DNA of 64,000 nucleotides from Halorientalis persicus (GCF_900110215.1 NZ_FOCX01000011.1:85546-149545); one strand, 5' to 3'. Counted from the stretch's first letter, positions 51,371 to 61,347 are shown. Program-made: numbers and translations. Notes: generated by a model from the letters alone, not told the origin.

Positions 51371-51565
51371 ATGGCAAACGGTACGGTCGATTTCTTCAAC
51401 GACACAGGCGGCTACGGTTTCATCGAGACTGACGACGCGGACGAGGACGTGTTCTTCCACATGGAAGACGTCGGCGGCCCGGATCTCGAAGAAGGACAGG
51501 AAGTCGAATTCGACATCGAACAGGCCGACAAGGGCCCCCGCGCGACGAACCTCGTTCGTAACTGA
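51371..51565 (+). CDS. cspA: Cold-shock domain protein
   Basis: 64 residues, single OB-fold cold-shock protein. RNA-binding motifs are adapted to salt: NGTVDFFNDTGGYGFIETDD holds RNP1 as GGYGFI, and DVFFHMEDV is RNP2. Acts as an RNA chaperone. TCTTTATC (51336-51343) lies about 28-35 bases upstream of the ATG. Haloarchaea carry several of these genes. Confidence 0.95.
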   Translation: MANGTVDFFNDTGGYGFIETDDADEDVFFHMEDVGGPDLEEGQEVEFDIEQADKGPRATNLVRN

Positions 51566-51646
51566 GCGACGCTTCGGACCGCGATTTTTCCAAGACGCTT
51601 CCCGGTAAGCGACGGCGCTATCGCCTCGATCACCCGCTGATCCACA

Positions 51647-53872
51647 TCACTCAGTGCCACCGTCGGCGGCGGTCGGGTCCGCCGTCCGCTCGGCGGCGTC
51701 GACCTCGAACGTCGAGAGCATCCGCCGGAGTTCGCGGGTCCGGTCGGCGAGTTGTCCCGCGGCGTCGGAGACCTCGTCGATGGAGTCGGTCGCTTCCCCG
51801 GCGGCGTCCGTGACGGTTTCGGCCTGCTGGGTCGTCTGCTCGGAGACGCTGGCGACCTCGTCGACCATCGCGACGATCCCCTCGGCGGAGTCGGCCTGAT
51901 CGTCGGTCGTCCGGGCGATGCTCTTGAGACCGGTGTCGACCTCGTCGACGCCGTCGACGATCGCCTCCAGGGCCTCGGTCAGCTCTTCGACCGACTCGAC
52001 GCCGTCCGTGATCTGTGACTCGGTGGCCCGAATGTCGTCGGCGCTCTCGTGGGCCTGTCGCTGTACTGTTTCGACCTGTGACTGGATCTCCGTGACGACC
52101 GCTTTGGTCTCGCTGGCGAGCTCTTTCACCTGGTCGGCGACGACGGCGAATCCGTCGCCGGCGTCCCCGCCGGCGTCCCCTGCACGGGCCGCCTCGATGT
52201 TGGCGTTCAGCGCCAGAATCGAGGTCTGCTCGGCGATGTCGTCGATCAACGCCGTCGCCTCGCTGACCTGCTCGATCTCGGCGGCCAGGTCCTCGATGGC
52301 GGTCACGGCCGCGCCGATCTGCCCTTCGACCTCGCGCATCGCGGCGATGGTCCGCTCGGCCTGATCGCGCCCGTCGGCACCGAGCTGGGCGACCCGGTCC
52401 GACTCCGTGGCGATCTCGTCGGTCGTGGCCGCGACCTCCTCGATGGCTGCCGAGAGGTCGTTGACCTCGTCGGCCGTGTGCTGGAGGTCCTCGGTCTGTT
52501 CGCGCGCGCCGGCCGAGATCTGTGCGACCGAGTCGTTCACCGCCGCACTGGCCTCCCGGACCTCGGCGGCGCTTTCCTCCACGTCCGTACTGGATTCGGC
52601 CACGTCGTCGGTGAACGCCTCGACGTCGGCGATGGTCGCCTCCAGTGACGCGATCATGTCGTTGAACGAGGTGGCGATGGCCCGCATCGCCTCGCTGTCG
52701 GTCTCGGGATCGAGGCGCTCGGTGAGGTCGCCATCCGCGCAGGCGGCCATGACCTCACTGTATCGCTCGGCTTCGGCTTCGAGTGTCTCGTTGAGCCGCT
52801 GGGTCTGCAGTTCGGACTGTTCGGCCTCCTCGCGGGCACGTTCGGCCTCGGCGCGGGCCGCCTGGGCCTCGTCCAAGGACTCCTCCAGCGAGTCTCGCAT
52901 CGAGTCGAACTCGTCGTACAGCACGCCGACCTCGTCGATCCGGTCGGTCGACAGTTCCACGTCGAGGTTCCCGGCACCGATCTCTTTGGCCCGGTCGGCC
53001 AGCCGCTGGAGCGCCAGGGCGAGGTTGCCGCCGATGGTGACGCCGAAGATACCGAGGTTCAGCGCGACGATGTACATGAGCGCGACGATGGCCGCGGTCG
53101 CGACGTTGCGGTCGGCGTAGACCGTCCCGGTCGGGGCGTGGCTCACGACGTGCCACCCCGTCCCCGGGACGGTTGCAGCCCTCGCGGCCAGTTCGGTCTC
53201 GCCGACGGTCCCAGTCGCGGTGCCGTTCGCCGCCAGCGCCGTGGCCCCGGCGGCGCGTTCTTCGGTTCCGGTCGCGAGGACGACCTCGCCGTCCGTCGCG
53301 AGCGCCGTGTCGTATCGCTCGTCGGCGAGCCGACTCCGGAGCGTCTCGGCCGCGCCCGCCACGACGACGTACCGGTTCTCACCGGCCGCGGCGACGACCG
53401 GAATCACCGAGCCGTCCCCGGCGACGGCGCTTCGTGGGTCGTCGACGGCGACGGACTCGGTCCCCTCGGGCGTCGCCACGGCGAGGGACTGCCCGACGGC
53501 GCTCGACCGTGAACTCGCCGCGATCTGCCCGTCCTCGACGTAGTGGATCGCGCCGACCCGGTCGGACCCGGCGGCGCTCGCGGCGAGGAACTCGCCGATC
53601 CGTGCCGTGTCGCCGCTCGTGACGGCGTCCGTGGCCGCGACGCTCGTCGCCAGATCCGCGTTGGCGTCGATCCACAGCGCGGCCGTGTCCGCGCTCTCGT
53701 TCGCGTCGGCGGCGAGCGCGGCGTCGGCGGACGTGCCGAGTTCACCCGCGACGTTACCGTAGAAGAAGATGGCTGACACGACCGTGACGGCGAACACCAG
53801 CGCGAGGGTCGCCGCGATCTTCAGGCTGTAGCGCGATCTGATCCGGTCGGGGACGAGTCGGTCGGCGTTCAT
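51647..53872 (-). CDS. Membrane-bound methyl-accepting transducer (Htr type)
   Basis: 741 residues. TM1 near 17-39, an extracellular dCache-like domain (40-270), TM2 near 272-297, HAMP (about 298-350), then a long coiled coil with a second HAMP-like turn (TERLDPETDSEAMRAIATSF) and signalling tip [20 protein letters not shown], then DGFAVVADQVKELA. Acidic tail. It lies directly downstream (82 bases) of an opsin-like gene on the same strand, the arrangement of rhodopsin-transducer pairs, though in those the transducer normally comes first. Confidence 0.9.
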   Translation of the reverse strand: MNADRLVPDRIRSRYSLKIAATLALVFAVTVVSAIFFYGNVAGELGTSADAALAADANESADTAALWIDANADLATSVAATDAVTSGDTARIGEFLAASAAGSDRVGAIHYVEDGQIAASSRSSAVGQSLAVATPEGTESVAVDDPRSAVAGDGSVIPVVAAAGENRYVVVAGAAETLRSRLADERYDTALATDGEVVLATGTEERAAGATALAANGTATGTVGETELAARAATVPGTGWHVVSHAPTGTVYADRNVATAAIVALMYIVALNLGIFGVTIGGNLALALQRLADRAKEIGAGNLDVELSTDRIDEVGVLYDEFDSMRDSLEESLDEAQAARAEAERAREEAEQSELQTQRLNETLEAEAERYSEVMAACADGDLTERLDPETDSEAMRAIATSFNDMIASLEATIADVEAFTDDVAESSTDVEESAAEVREASAAVNDSVAQISAGAREQTEDLQHTADEVNDLSAAIEEVAATTDEIATESDRVAQLGADGRDQAERTIAAMREVEGQIGAAVTAIEDLAAEIEQVSEATALIDDIAEQTSILALNANIEAARAGDAGGDAGDGFAVVADQVKELASETKAVVTEIQSQVETVQRQAHESADDIRATESQITDGVESVEELTEALEAIVDGVDEVDTGLKSIARTTDDQADSAEGIVAMVDEVASVSEQTTQQAETVTDAAGEATDSIDEVSDAAGQLADRTRELRRMLSTFEVDAAERTADPTAADGGTE

Positions 53873-53954
53873 CGGTGGGTCCCTCCGGTGGGGGCGTGAC
53901 GGTCGGTGACGGGGCGGCCGGCGAGTCCCCGTCGCGATGTGATCAGAGTCATGA

Positions 53955-54710
53955 TTAGTCGTCGGCCGGTGCTTCCGCGGTGGTTCGCTGTGTGTTCGAT
54001 CCCGTCAGGAAGGATAGCGGGGAGGCGTGGGTCTCGGTCAGCGACCTGACCGCTGGCTCCGAGCGGACGATCAGGCCGACCAGCGCGACGTGACTGAACA
54101 GGTCCAGATAGGCCGAGACGTAGATGCCGGTGAACGCACCGAGCAGGCCCAGCGCCTGTCGCGTCGTCAGCGCGACCAGCAGGTACGTGATCAGCATGAT
54201 GAGCTGGACGTTCCGGAGTTTCCCGAAGAGCAGTCGTCGGTCGTCGGCCACGGACGCGGCCGCCCGCGTGTACGGCCGGAGCAACAACCACAGCGAGCAG
54301 GCGAATCCGGCCAGTACCACCAGACTCGCGAGGCTGTCGAACGGCGGCGGCGCGAGGTGGCGGATCATCGCCCCGAAGGAGAACGCCCACAGGCCGAGTA
54401 TCCCGCCGAAGACCCACCGCCGGTCGACGTTCGCCAGCTGGCCCGTGTAGGCCACGATGAACGCGTAGACGATTCCGTAGTCCAGAAACCGGGTGACGTA
54501 CACCGGAGCCCCCTCCGGGCCGTGAAACAGCAAGACGCCGGTCGCCATCCCGACGTAACTCACCGTGAGCGAGGCCATGGCGGCCGGTGCGAGGAGCATA
54601 TGCCGGCGCGTCGCGCCCTCGAACCGGCGGACCCAGGCGGCCAGTACGACCGTCAGTAGTACCGCCACGATGGCAACTGCCGTGTAGAGCGTCCGTTCCT
54701 CGAATAGCAT
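53955..54710 (-). CDS. Opsin homologue without the retinal-binding lysine
   Basis: 251 residues with seven hydrophobic helices, homologous to microbial rhodopsins. Helix B carries RRHMLLAPAAMASLTVSYVG (matching the sensory rhodopsin pattern RRYY to YVVMA), helix C VTRFLDYGIVYAF with R74 and D77 in the positions of bacteriorhodopsin R82 and D85, helix F KLRNVQLIMLITYLL, and helix G AYLDLFSHVALVGLIVRS with D203 at the position of D212. The Schiff-base lysine position (K216 in bacteriorhodopsin) is H207, so retinal cannot bind covalently. The Trp after the helix C Asp is Tyr78. A transducer gene follows on the same strand. Confidence 0.85.
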   Translation of the reverse strand: MLFEERTLYTAVAIVAVLLTVVLAAWVRRFEGATRRHMLLAPAAMASLTVSYVGMATGVLLFHGPEGAPVYVTRFLDYGIVYAFIVAYTGQLANVDRRWVFGGILGLWAFSFGAMIRHLAPPPFDSLASLVVLAGFACSLWLLLRPYTRAAASVADDRRLLFGKLRNVQLIMLITYLLVALTTRQALGLLGAFTGIYVSAYLDLFSHVALVGLIVRSEPAVRSLTETHASPLSFLTGSNTQRTTAEAPADD

Positions 54711-54920
54711 CGTCTCAGTCCTGTCGACGGCCGCCGCCGCTCGACCACGGTACCGCCCGTCGCGACGGATCGACCGCTGTCTGTCATGTTTAGAGGATCA
54801 ACGCTCGTATAAACTCGCGGGCAGTTTCACGCGTCGAACTCCGGGGCGTCACCCGGGCCGCCACGCCAGTGCCGCCGAGAGCGACACGGTTTTGCCACGG
54901 CACGGAAAAATTCCGAGCAA

Positions 54921-56303
54921 ATGATCAGCAGGCAGTTCCTCCGGGAGAACCCCGAGACGGTCCGGGAGGCTCTGGAGACGAAGGGTGTCGACGACGTGGA
55001 CCTCGACCGGATCCTTTCGATCGACGAGGAGTGGCGCGAGCTCAAAGCCCGCGGCGACGACCTGCGCCACGAACGCAACGAGGTCTCCTCGAAGATCGGC
55101 CAGCTCAAACAGGAAGGCAAAGACGAGGAGGCCCAGGAGGCGATCGACCGCTCCAGCGAACTGAAGGCGGAACTGGAGGAAGTCGAGGACCGGGCCGACG
55201 AACTGGAGGCCGAACTGGAGGACGCCCTGCTGGAACTCCCGCAGGTCCCCCACGAGGACGCCCCCGTCGGCGACGACGAGAGCGACAACGTCGAAGTCGC
55301 CCGCGAGGGCTTTTCGGACCTGCGTGACCTGCCCGAGGAGGTGATTCCCCACTACGATCTGGGTGAGGACCTCGACATCCTGAACTTCGAGCGCGGGGCG
55401 AAGGTCTCCGGCGGCGGCTTCTACTTCCTGCAGGGGGAGGGCGCGCGACTGGAACACGCCCTGATCCAGTTCATGCTCGACCTGCACCGCGAGCAGGGCT
55501 ACACCGACGTGTTCCCGCCGATCCCGGTCAACAGCGCCTCGATGGAGGGGACCGGCCAGTTTCCCAAGTTCGTCGAGGACGCCTACCGTGTCGGCGGCGA
55601 CAACGACGAGCCATACGACGAGGACGACCTCTGGTTGCTCCCGACGGCGGAGGTCCCGGTCACCAATATGTACCGCGACGAGATCCTGCTGGACGACGAC
55701 CTCCCGCTCAAACACCAGGCCTACACGCCCAACTTCCGGCGGGAGGCCGGCGAACACGGCACCGAAACGAGGGGGATCGTCCGCGTCCACCAGTTCAACA
55801 AGGTCGAACTCGTCAACTTCGTTCGCCCGGAGAACAGCTACGACCGCCTCGAAGACCTCCGCGGGGAAGCCGAGGCAGTCCTCGAAGAACTGGGGCTGCC
55901 CTACCGCGTACTGGAGATGTGCACCGGCGATATGGGCTTTACCCAGGCCAAGAAGTACGACATCGAGGTGTGGGCCCCCGGTGACGACATGGACGATGGC
56001 CCCGACGAGGGCGGGCGCTGGCTGGAAGTCTCCTCTGTCTCGAACTTCGAGGCCTTCCAGGCCCGGCGGGCGGGCATCCGCTACCGGCCCGAGCGCCACG
56101 AGTCCGCCGAGTACCTGCACACCCTGAACGGGTCCGGGCTGGCCGTCCCGCGGGTGATGGTCGCCATCATGGAGTACTACCAGAACGATGATGGTACCGT
56201 CACCGTCCCCGAACCCCTCCGAGAGTACATGGGCGGCCAGGACGTCATCGAGGGCCACGAACCCGTCGGCGAGAGCGCCCTCGGCGCGGGCGAGAAAGAC
56301 TAG
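54921..56303 (+). CDS. serS: Seryl-tRNA synthetase
   Basis: 460 residues, class II synthetase of the common (bacterial/eukaryotic) type. The N-terminal tRNA-binding coiled coil covers about 27-105. Motif 2 is [20 protein letters not shown], motif 3 [18 protein letters not shown] and the Ser-adenylate site lies in [17 protein letters not shown]. Complete. The ATG at 54921 follows an A-rich stretch (GGAAAAATTCCGAGCAA). It converges with a SnoaL-like gene, overlapping its stop by four bases. Confidence 0.96.
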   Translation: MISRQFLRENPETVREALETKGVDDVDLDRILSIDEEWRELKARGDDLRHERNEVSSKIGQLKQEGKDEEAQEAIDRSSELKAELEEVEDRADELEAELEDALLELPQVPHEDAPVGDDESDNVEVAREGFSDLRDLPEEVIPHYDLGEDLDILNFERGAKVSGGGFYFLQGEGARLEHALIQFMLDLHREQGYTDVFPPIPVNSASMEGTGQFPKFVEDAYRVGGDNDEPYDEDDLWLLPTAEVPVTNMYRDEILLDDDLPLKHQAYTPNFRREAGEHGTETRGIVRVHQFNKVELVNFVRPENSYDRLEDLRGEAEAVLEELGLPYRVLEMCTGDMGFTQAKKYDIEVWAPGDDMDDGPDEGGRWLEVSSVSNFEAFQARRAGIRYRPERHESAEYLHTLNGSGLAVPRVMVAIMEYYQNDDGTVTVPEPLREYMGGQDVIEGHEPVGESALGAGEKD

Positions 56304-56644
56304 CTCTGCGTGTAGGTGTGGATCGTCACCACACTCTCGCCGTCGAAGGAAAAGACGTCCACGAACGAGACGACAGGGTTGCCGTCGGGGTCGAGTAACC
56401 GACCGCGGACCGCGACTTCACTGTCGTCGCGTTCGGGAGCGGTGGCGTAGACAGCATCGAGCGGGTGACTGGTCGCCTGCATCGGCCGCTCGTCGCGCAT
56501 GAACTCGACGAACCGGTCCCGGCCCTCGATGGTGCGGTCGGGCCGGTAGTGGACGAATTCGGGGGCGAGTAGCGCCGCCAGTGCCTCGTAGTCGTCTTCG
56601 TCGATCGCCCGGTAGTACTCTCGGGCGGTCGCCTCGCGGTCCAT
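56300..56644 (-). CDS. SnoaL/NTF2-like protein
   Basis: 114 residues with the NTF2-like cone fold: [42 protein letters not shown], then [29 protein letters not shown]. Members act as ketosteroid-isomerase-like enzymes or binding proteins; this one cannot be assigned. It converges on serS and has no operon partner. Confidence 0.85.
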   Translation of the reverse strand: MDREATAREYYRAIDEDDYEALAALLAPEFVHYRPDRTIEGRDRFVEFMRDERPMQATSHPLDAVYATAPERDDSEVAVRGRLLDPDGNPVVSFVDVFSFDGESVVTIHTYTQS

Positions 56645-56701
56645 GTCTCGCTTTGGGAGGGAGGGGACGAGAAAGTGTGGGGCCGTGCCCGCCCGACTCC
56701 G

Positions 56702-57994
56702 TCACTCCGTCGGATCTTTCAGGTCGAGTTCGATGTCCTCGTCGTCGTCCTCGCCGGCCTCGTCGTCCTCGCCGTCGGGTTCGCTCCCGTCCGACATCGA
56801 CCCGTCGGACGCCGGTTCGTCTGACCCGTCGCTCGGGGCCGCGACGCCGTCGGTCCCGCCGTCGTCCGCCACGTCGAATTCGACGGCGCTGGAGACGCCG
56901 TCGGTGTCCGGGCTGCCGTTCCCGGTTCCGCCCGTGTCGTCGCGCTCGGCCGTGTCCTCGTCGTCGACGGAGACGTCTTCGACGGCGGCGTCCACGTCGT
57001 CCTGTTCGCCGGGGTCGCCGTCGGCGTCGCCCCCGGGTTCGGACGTGTCCTCGTCCTCGGCGGGATCGGTCGGCGTGTCGAGTCCGTCCTCGGGTTCCGT
57101 GGCGGAACTCTCTGTGGCCGCCCCGTCCGCGTCGAGTGTGATGTCGTCGGGGTCCGGCGGTTCGCCGATGTCACGGGCGGTCTCGAGGGGTGTTTCGGCG
57201 TCCTGCCGGAGTTCGTCGGCTTCCTTGCCGTCGCCGCTGGCGTACTCGCTGGCGGACTCGGCCAGCCACTCCGCGGCCTGCCAGAGTGCGGTGGCTTTCT
57301 CCTGGGCGCGCTCGAACCCCTGCTGGAGCGGTTCGGACTCGGCGAACCGGACGGCGCTCTGGAACTGGTCCGCGGATTCCTGGAACTCTTCCATCGCCCG
57401 CTGGAAGTCGCCCTGTGAGATCAGCCAATCGCGCTCCTCGAAGCTCTTCATCCCGCTGGTGAAGGCCCGACGGGCCTCGATGTAGTGGGCGTGGCCGACC
57501 CGGTACCGGCCGACAGCGGTCGAGTCGCCGCCGATCTCGGAGACGGCCTCCCGGACGGCGTCGATGTCGGGTCGTCGCTCCAGGTCGCTCGTCGACCACG
57601 CGTACTGGATCACGCCCTCCTGGTCGATGACGAACACCGCGCGCCGGGCGAGCAACTGGTCGCTTTCAAGCGCCACGTCGTAGGCTTCGACGGCCTCGCC
57701 GTGGGTGTCGCTCAGAAGCGGGATCGACAGGGAGTACTCCTCGGCGTACGCGCGGTGGCTGAACACGCTGTCGGTGCTGACGGCGAAGATGTCCACGTCC
57801 CGCTGCATGGTAAAGAGGTCCAGTTCCGTCAGGTCACAGGAGTCGTCCTCGCAGGCGGGATTGAAATCGGCCGGATAGAACGCCAGCACGACGATTCCCT
57901 CGCCGAAGTAGTCCTCCAGCGAGACGTCTCTCGGCGCACCGTCGACCACGCCAGGCAACGTAAACGTCGGGGCCACCGTCCCTTCCGATAGCAC
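56702..57994 (-). CDS. PrxQ/BCP-like peroxiredoxin with long acidic C-terminal extension
   Basis: 430 residues from a GTG. Residues 1-155 are an AhpC/TSA domain: YPADFNPACEDDSCDLTEL with C48 as peroxidatic and C53 as resolving Cys, as in PrxQ. The usual Thr four residues before C48 is Asn. A helical segment (160-260) follows, then more than 150 residues of acidic low complexity ending in DIELDLKDPTE. It is divergent from tsr3 and shares one TATA element with it. Standard peroxiredoxins have about 155 residues, so the extension is notable. Confidence 0.82.
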   Translation of the reverse strand: MLSEGTVAPTFTLPGVVDGAPRDVSLEDYFGEGIVVLAFYPADFNPACEDDSCDLTELDLFTMQRDVDIFAVSTDSVFSHRAYAEEYSLSIPLLSDTHGEAVEAYDVALESDQLLARRAVFVIDQEGVIQYAWSTSDLERRPDIDAVREAVSEIGGDSTAVGRYRVGHAHYIEARRAFTSGMKSFEERDWLISQGDFQRAMEEFQESADQFQSAVRFAESEPLQQGFERAQEKATALWQAAEWLAESASEYASGDGKEADELRQDAETPLETARDIGEPPDPDDITLDADGAATESSATEPEDGLDTPTDPAEDEDTSEPGGDADGDPGEQDDVDAAVEDVSVDDEDTAERDDTGGTGNGSPDTDGVSSAVEFDVADDGGTDGVAAPSDGSDEPASDGSMSDGSEPDGEDDEAGEDDDEDIELDLKDPTE

Positions 57995-58016
57995 ATCCGA
58001 AACTCGACTGCAAGGG

Positions 58017-58024
58017 ACTTAAAG
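58017..58024. promoter_or_regulatory. Single TATA element shared by two divergent leaderless genes
   Basis: ACTTAAAG is the only AT-rich site in the 52-base gap. Its TTAA centre lies 26.5 bases from the GTG at 57994 and 26.5 bases from the ATG at 58047. Both distances are right for leaderless initiation, so one element may serve both directions. Confidence 0.6.
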
Positions 58025-58046
58025 CCTGACTGCGTTTGTCCACTCG

Positions 58047-58565
58047 ATGGGCGCGTACGGCCTCCACGTCCGCTATGAAGGCGACGACGATCCCGAGAAG
58101 TGTACCGCCCGGAAACTCGCGCGGTTCGACCTCGCGGAGTTACACCGGGCCACCCGGTCGACACCACCAGGTATCGTTCTCAACCCCTTCGCCGACCGGG
58201 TCCTCTCGCCGGAAGACGGCGTCGGGGCCGGCGCGCGCCACGACCGCCTCGTCGCGCTCGATTGCTCCTGGGAGACCGCCGAACGCGAGGCCTTCGATCT
58301 GGAAGGCATCCACCGGGCGCTTCCGTTCCTCGTCGCGGCCAACCCCGTCAACTACGGAACGCCCTTCGAGTTGAACACCGTCGAGGCCTTCGCCGGCGCG
58401 CTCTGCATCTTGGGCCAGCGCGACCACGCCGAGGAGATCCTCTCGAAGTTCACCTGGGGCCACACCTTCCTCGAACTCAACGAGGAACCGCTGCGCCGCT
58501 ACGCCGAGTGTACCGACTCGGCGGAGATTCTCGACGTGCAGGACGACTATCTCGACCGGGAGTAA
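58047..58565 (+). CDS. tsr3: Tsr3, rRNA aminocarboxypropyltransferase (DUF367)
   Basis: 172 residues. Transfers the aminocarboxypropyl group from SAM to a pseudouridine derivative in 16S r[73 protein letters not shown] and [15 protein letters not shown] are the conserved Tsr3 blocks. Complete and of normal archaeal length. Leaderless start supported by a TATA element 24-31 bases upstream. Confidence 0.93.
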   Translation: MGAYGLHVRYEGDDDPEKCTARKLARFDLAELHRATRSTPPGIVLNPFADRVLSPEDGVGAGARHDRLVALDCSWETAEREAFDLEGIHRALPFLVAANPVNYGTPFELNTVEAFAGALCILGQRDHAEEILSKFTWGHTFLELNEEPLRRYAECTDSAEILDVQDDYLDRE

Positions 58566-58757
58566 TCACCGGCCCTGTCGACCGTGGAACTCCTCGGAGA
58601 GGAACATACTGGAGCCGTCGCCGTAGAACGTGTCCAGCGCGCGGAGCGTGCCGATGTACGCGCCGATGGCGATGATGCTCACGGTGACGACGAGGCCGAA
58701 CGCGAACCAGAAGAACTCGAGGACCATATGCCCGACCAGTTTCGCTGTCGACTTCAA
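58566..58757 (-). CDS. Small single-helix membrane protein
   Basis: 63 residues: MKSTAKLVGHMVLEFFWFAFGLVVTVSIIAIGAYIGTLRA, split here as a basic start, a long hydrophobic helix at about 12-38, and a tail ending in FLSEEFHGRQGR. No family recognised. It converges on tsr3 (stop codons adjacent) and starts 19 bases past the end of the enolase-superfamily gene, likely cotranscribed with it. Confidence 0.65.
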   Translation of the reverse strand: MKSTAKLVGHMVLEFFWFAFGLVVTVSIIAIGAYIGTLRALDTFYGDGSSMFLSEEFHGRQGR

Positions 58758-58775
58758 CTTTCCCGGACTGGCCCG

Positions 58776-59819
58776 TCAGTCCCACCGAAACCCGACGGGC
58801 TCGGCCGGCGGATCGAGCGGACTCGGCGATAGATCGCCCTCGAACTCGGGGTCGTTGTACCCGCCCGGTGCCACGTCGTTTGGGCCGTCGGGGTAGAACA
58901 GCGCGGCCAGTGCCTGGATGTGGCCACGACCCACCCCGAGCTCGAACTGGCCGCCGCCGTACATCCGGATGTCCCGTTCCATGCAGTACTCGATGCTCGC
59001 GAAGAGGGATTCGACGCTGCCGAAGCGCGAGGGCTTGATGTTGAGCCAGTCGGGCTCGAACGGCAGGGACTCGATACTCTCGACCCCGGTGATCGGCGCG
59101 TCCCAGGACACTCGGTCCTCGCGCCCCTCGAACAGCGGCCGCGTCTCGTCGGTGAGGTTGGGGTCTTCGATCACGGCGTCGGGGAAGGTCCTCAGTACGA
59201 GGTCGTAGCGGTCGGGATCCGGCGGTGCGTCCACGACGGTCCCCGAGTACTGGCCTTTCAGGTCACAGATGCGGACGGACGCGAGATCGGCGACGTCGGC
59301 GGCCAGATCCGTGGACCAGTCGGTCGTCGGGTCGAGTTTGAACTCGGTCCCCGGCCGCACGTCGAGGACCGCCTCCAGTCGATCCGTGGTCGGGGGTTCG
59401 CCCAGTCGCGTGCTGACGACGAACTCGACGGGGTCGTAGGTGCGGTCGAGCGCGGACGGCAGATCGAGATCGTTCTGGCGGAGCGCTAGGTCCAGCGCGG
59501 CGCTCTCGACACCCCAGCGACGGTAGTGCCGGAAGTCCCCGCGCTCGGGCGGCGTCGGGAACAGGTCCAGCTCGCCCACGCGCGTGGAGAACTCGGCGAA
59601 CGTGTACTCGCCGGTCAGGTCGGGGAGGCCGGCCTCGGCCAGTTCGTGGTGCAGTTCGGTCTCGTAGGTCACGTCCTCGCCGTTCCCCGTCTCGCCCGCC
59701 CCCGAGAGCGCGACGGTCGTGGTGGCGCGAGCGAACCCGCTGGTGGTGTCCCGCTCCTGGATCGTCAGGTCGAGATCCTCGACGACGAGGGGCAGGTCGG
59801 CGACCCGATCGTAGAACAT
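58776..59819 (-). CDS. Enolase-superfamily (muconate cycloisomerase-like) protein
   Basis: 347 residues. An N-terminal capping domain and a C-terminal barrel as in the enolase superfamily: [26 protein letters not shown] with the first Lys region, DLKGQYSG (Asp metal ligand), [10 protein letters not shown] (Glu), WDAPITG and [16 protein letters not shown] with the second catalytic Lys. Sequence suggests an acid-sugar dehydratase or racemase relative, but the product is unclear. The ATG at 59819 is chosen over one 18 codons upstream that lies in the likely promoter. Confidence 0.8.
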   Translation of the reverse strand: MFYDRVADLPLVVEDLDLTIQERDTTSGFARATTTVALSGAGETGNGEDVTYETELHHELAEAGLPDLTGEYTFAEFSTRVGELDLFPTPPERGDFRHYRRWGVESAALDLALRQNDLDLPSALDRTYDPVEFVVSTRLGEPPTTDRLEAVLDVRPGTEFKLDPTTDWSTDLAADVADLASVRICDLKGQYSGTVVDAPPDPDRYDLVLRTFPDAVIEDPNLTDETRPLFEGREDRVSWDAPITGVESIESLPFEPDWLNIKPSRFGSVESLFASIEYCMERDIRMYGGGQFELGVGRGHIQALAALFYPDGPNDVAPGGYNDPEFEGDLSPSPLDPPAEPVGFRWD

Positions 59820-59902
59820 ACGCGGGCTATGGTGGGCGGGGTAAAAAAGCCAGTCCGGGCGGTCTCGGAACACTTAACCACGACGGCGGGGAATACGCGC
59901 TC

Positions 59903-60052
59903 ATGGCTACGTTCGAGAAAGCGGAAGACCGCATCCTGACGAAGATGATCTGTATGCGGTGTAACGCGCGCAACCCGAACGAGGCGGACCGCTGTCGGAA
60001 GTGTGGGTACGGGAATCTCCGACCGAAGAATCGCGAACGCAACGCGGCCTAG
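59903..60052 (+). CDS. rpl40e: Large-subunit ribosomal protein L40e
   Basis: 49 residues: [20 protein letters not shown], then [20 protein letters not shown] and PKNRERNAA. The CMRC and CRKCG knuckles bind one zinc. It is the archaeal L40e, without the ubiquitin fusion of eukaryotes. Complete. Its stop overlaps that of the convergent HEAT-repeat gene. Confidence 0.94.
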   Translation: MATFEKAEDRILTKMICMRCNARNPNEADRCRKCGYGNLRPKNRERNAA

Positions 60053-60594
60053 AGTTCTCGCAGCGCCTCTCTGGCGGCGTCGCTGACCGTCGGCTCGGAG
60101 TGGCGTCGCAGTCTCTCCAGCACCGGCGTCGCGTCGTCGACCCCGGCGGCGGCCGCGGCGTGGCTGAGCCCTGCTGCCTTGTCGGGATCGATGTACACGT
60201 CGCTGCCCGGTTGCTTGTCGGCCTCCAGTTCGGCCTCCAGTGACTCGATCAGCCGATCCGCCTCGGGTGCGACGACGCTGGGGTCCTCCTTGGCGACGTG
60301 TTCGAGCGCACGCGCGAACGACCCGCGCTGTTTCGAGCCGACGCCCTCCAGGATCGTCGTCGCCTCGAGCAACTCCGGGACGTGATCGAACAGGCGGTCC
60401 GGCCGCTGTTCGGCCAGCGCGGTGATCCCGTCGGCCGCGGCCCGCGACACCGCGTGCTCTCCGGGTTCTATCGATAACTCCACGAGTCGGTCGACATCGA
60501 CCTCCTCGGGCGATTCCTTGGCGGTCCCACGGAGCCGGTTGGCCGCCTCCAGCGCCGTCTCGTCGCCGCCAAAGACCCAGTCTCTGAGTCCCAC
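60049..60594 (-). CDS. HEAT-repeat protein
   Basis: 181 residues from a GTG ([23 protein letters not shown]). Helical throughout with HEAT-like pairs: [91 protein letters not shown]. Such proteins act as scaffolds. No partner identified. Alternative longer starts exist (60657) but include non-acidic sequence. Confidence 0.78.
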   Translation of the reverse strand: MGLRDWVFGGDETALEAANRLRGTAKESPEEVDVDRLVELSIEPGEHAVSRAAADGITALAEQRPDRLFDHVPELLEATTILEGVGSKQRGSFARALEHVAKEDPSVVAPEADRLIESLEAELEADKQPGSDVYIDPDKAAGLSHAAAAAGVDDATPVLERLRRHSEPTVSDAAREALREL

Positions 60595-60735
60595 GGTTGG
60601 TCTTGCTCGGTGGTGAGTCTCCACGCTCTCATAACTCGTGTGGATTCGGATGCACACGTCTTTTTATATGCTCCGGCCACTCGCGGTGGACAACCTCGGC
60701 CGGCGAACCGCGACTGCGTCCATGCCTCGGAGTGG

Positions 60736-61347
60736 TCACTCGTCGGGATACTTCGGCTCGCGTTTCTCGGCCCGCTCCAGCGCCGTCTCCACCACGTCAC
60801 GCACATCGCCCTCGAAGGGACCGCCGTGACCGGCGTACATCTGATCGACGCTCTCGGGCATCCGGTCGAGCAACTCACGGATGCTCTCGATCAGCCGCTC
60901 GCGGGACTGGCCGGCCATGTCGGTCCGGCCGAACGAGCCGTAGTCGAACGCGCCGTCGTCGTGGACGACCACGTCGCCGCTGAAGAGTGTCTTCTCGCTG
61001 ACCAGCGACACGTGATCGTCGGCGTGGCCTGGCGTGTACACCACGTCGAAGGCTTCGTCGCCGATCATGACCTGGTCGCCGTCGGCCAGTTCGACGGACC
61101 GGCGGTCGTGGTCGGCGTAGGCGTAGAGTTCGACGTCGAACTCGTCGAGGACGGCGTCCAGTTGGGCGACGTGGTCGCCGTGCTGGTGGGTGAGGACGAC
61201 GGCGTCGAGATCGCGGGTGCGGTTGCGGATCGCCTCGACGACGCCGTCCATCGCGCCGGCGTCGACCAGGACGGGGCGCTCGCCCAGCGTCAGGTAGGCG
61301 TTGCAGGTAAACGTCTCCGCGTCGGCCGTGACGTTGTACACGTCCAT
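60736..61347 (-). CDS. MBL-fold hydrolase, glyoxalase II-like
   Basis: 203 residues. Zinc ligands: LTHQHGDHV, YTPGHADDHV, LFSGDVVV and YAGHGG. Small size and single domain fit glyoxalase II-type thiolesterases, common in haloarchaea. N-terminus MDVYNVTADAETFTCNAYLT. Divergent from DUF5786. Substrate not determinable. Confidence 0.88.
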   Translation of the reverse strand: MDVYNVTADAETFTCNAYLTLGERPVLVDAGAMDGVVEAIRNRTRDLDAVVLTHQHGDHVAQLDAVLDEFDVELYAYADHDRRSVELADGDQVMIGDEAFDVVYTPGHADDHVSLVSEKTLFSGDVVVHDDGAFDYGSFGRTDMAGQSRERLIESIRELLDRMPESVDQMYAGHGGPFEGDVRDVVETALERAEKREPKYPDE

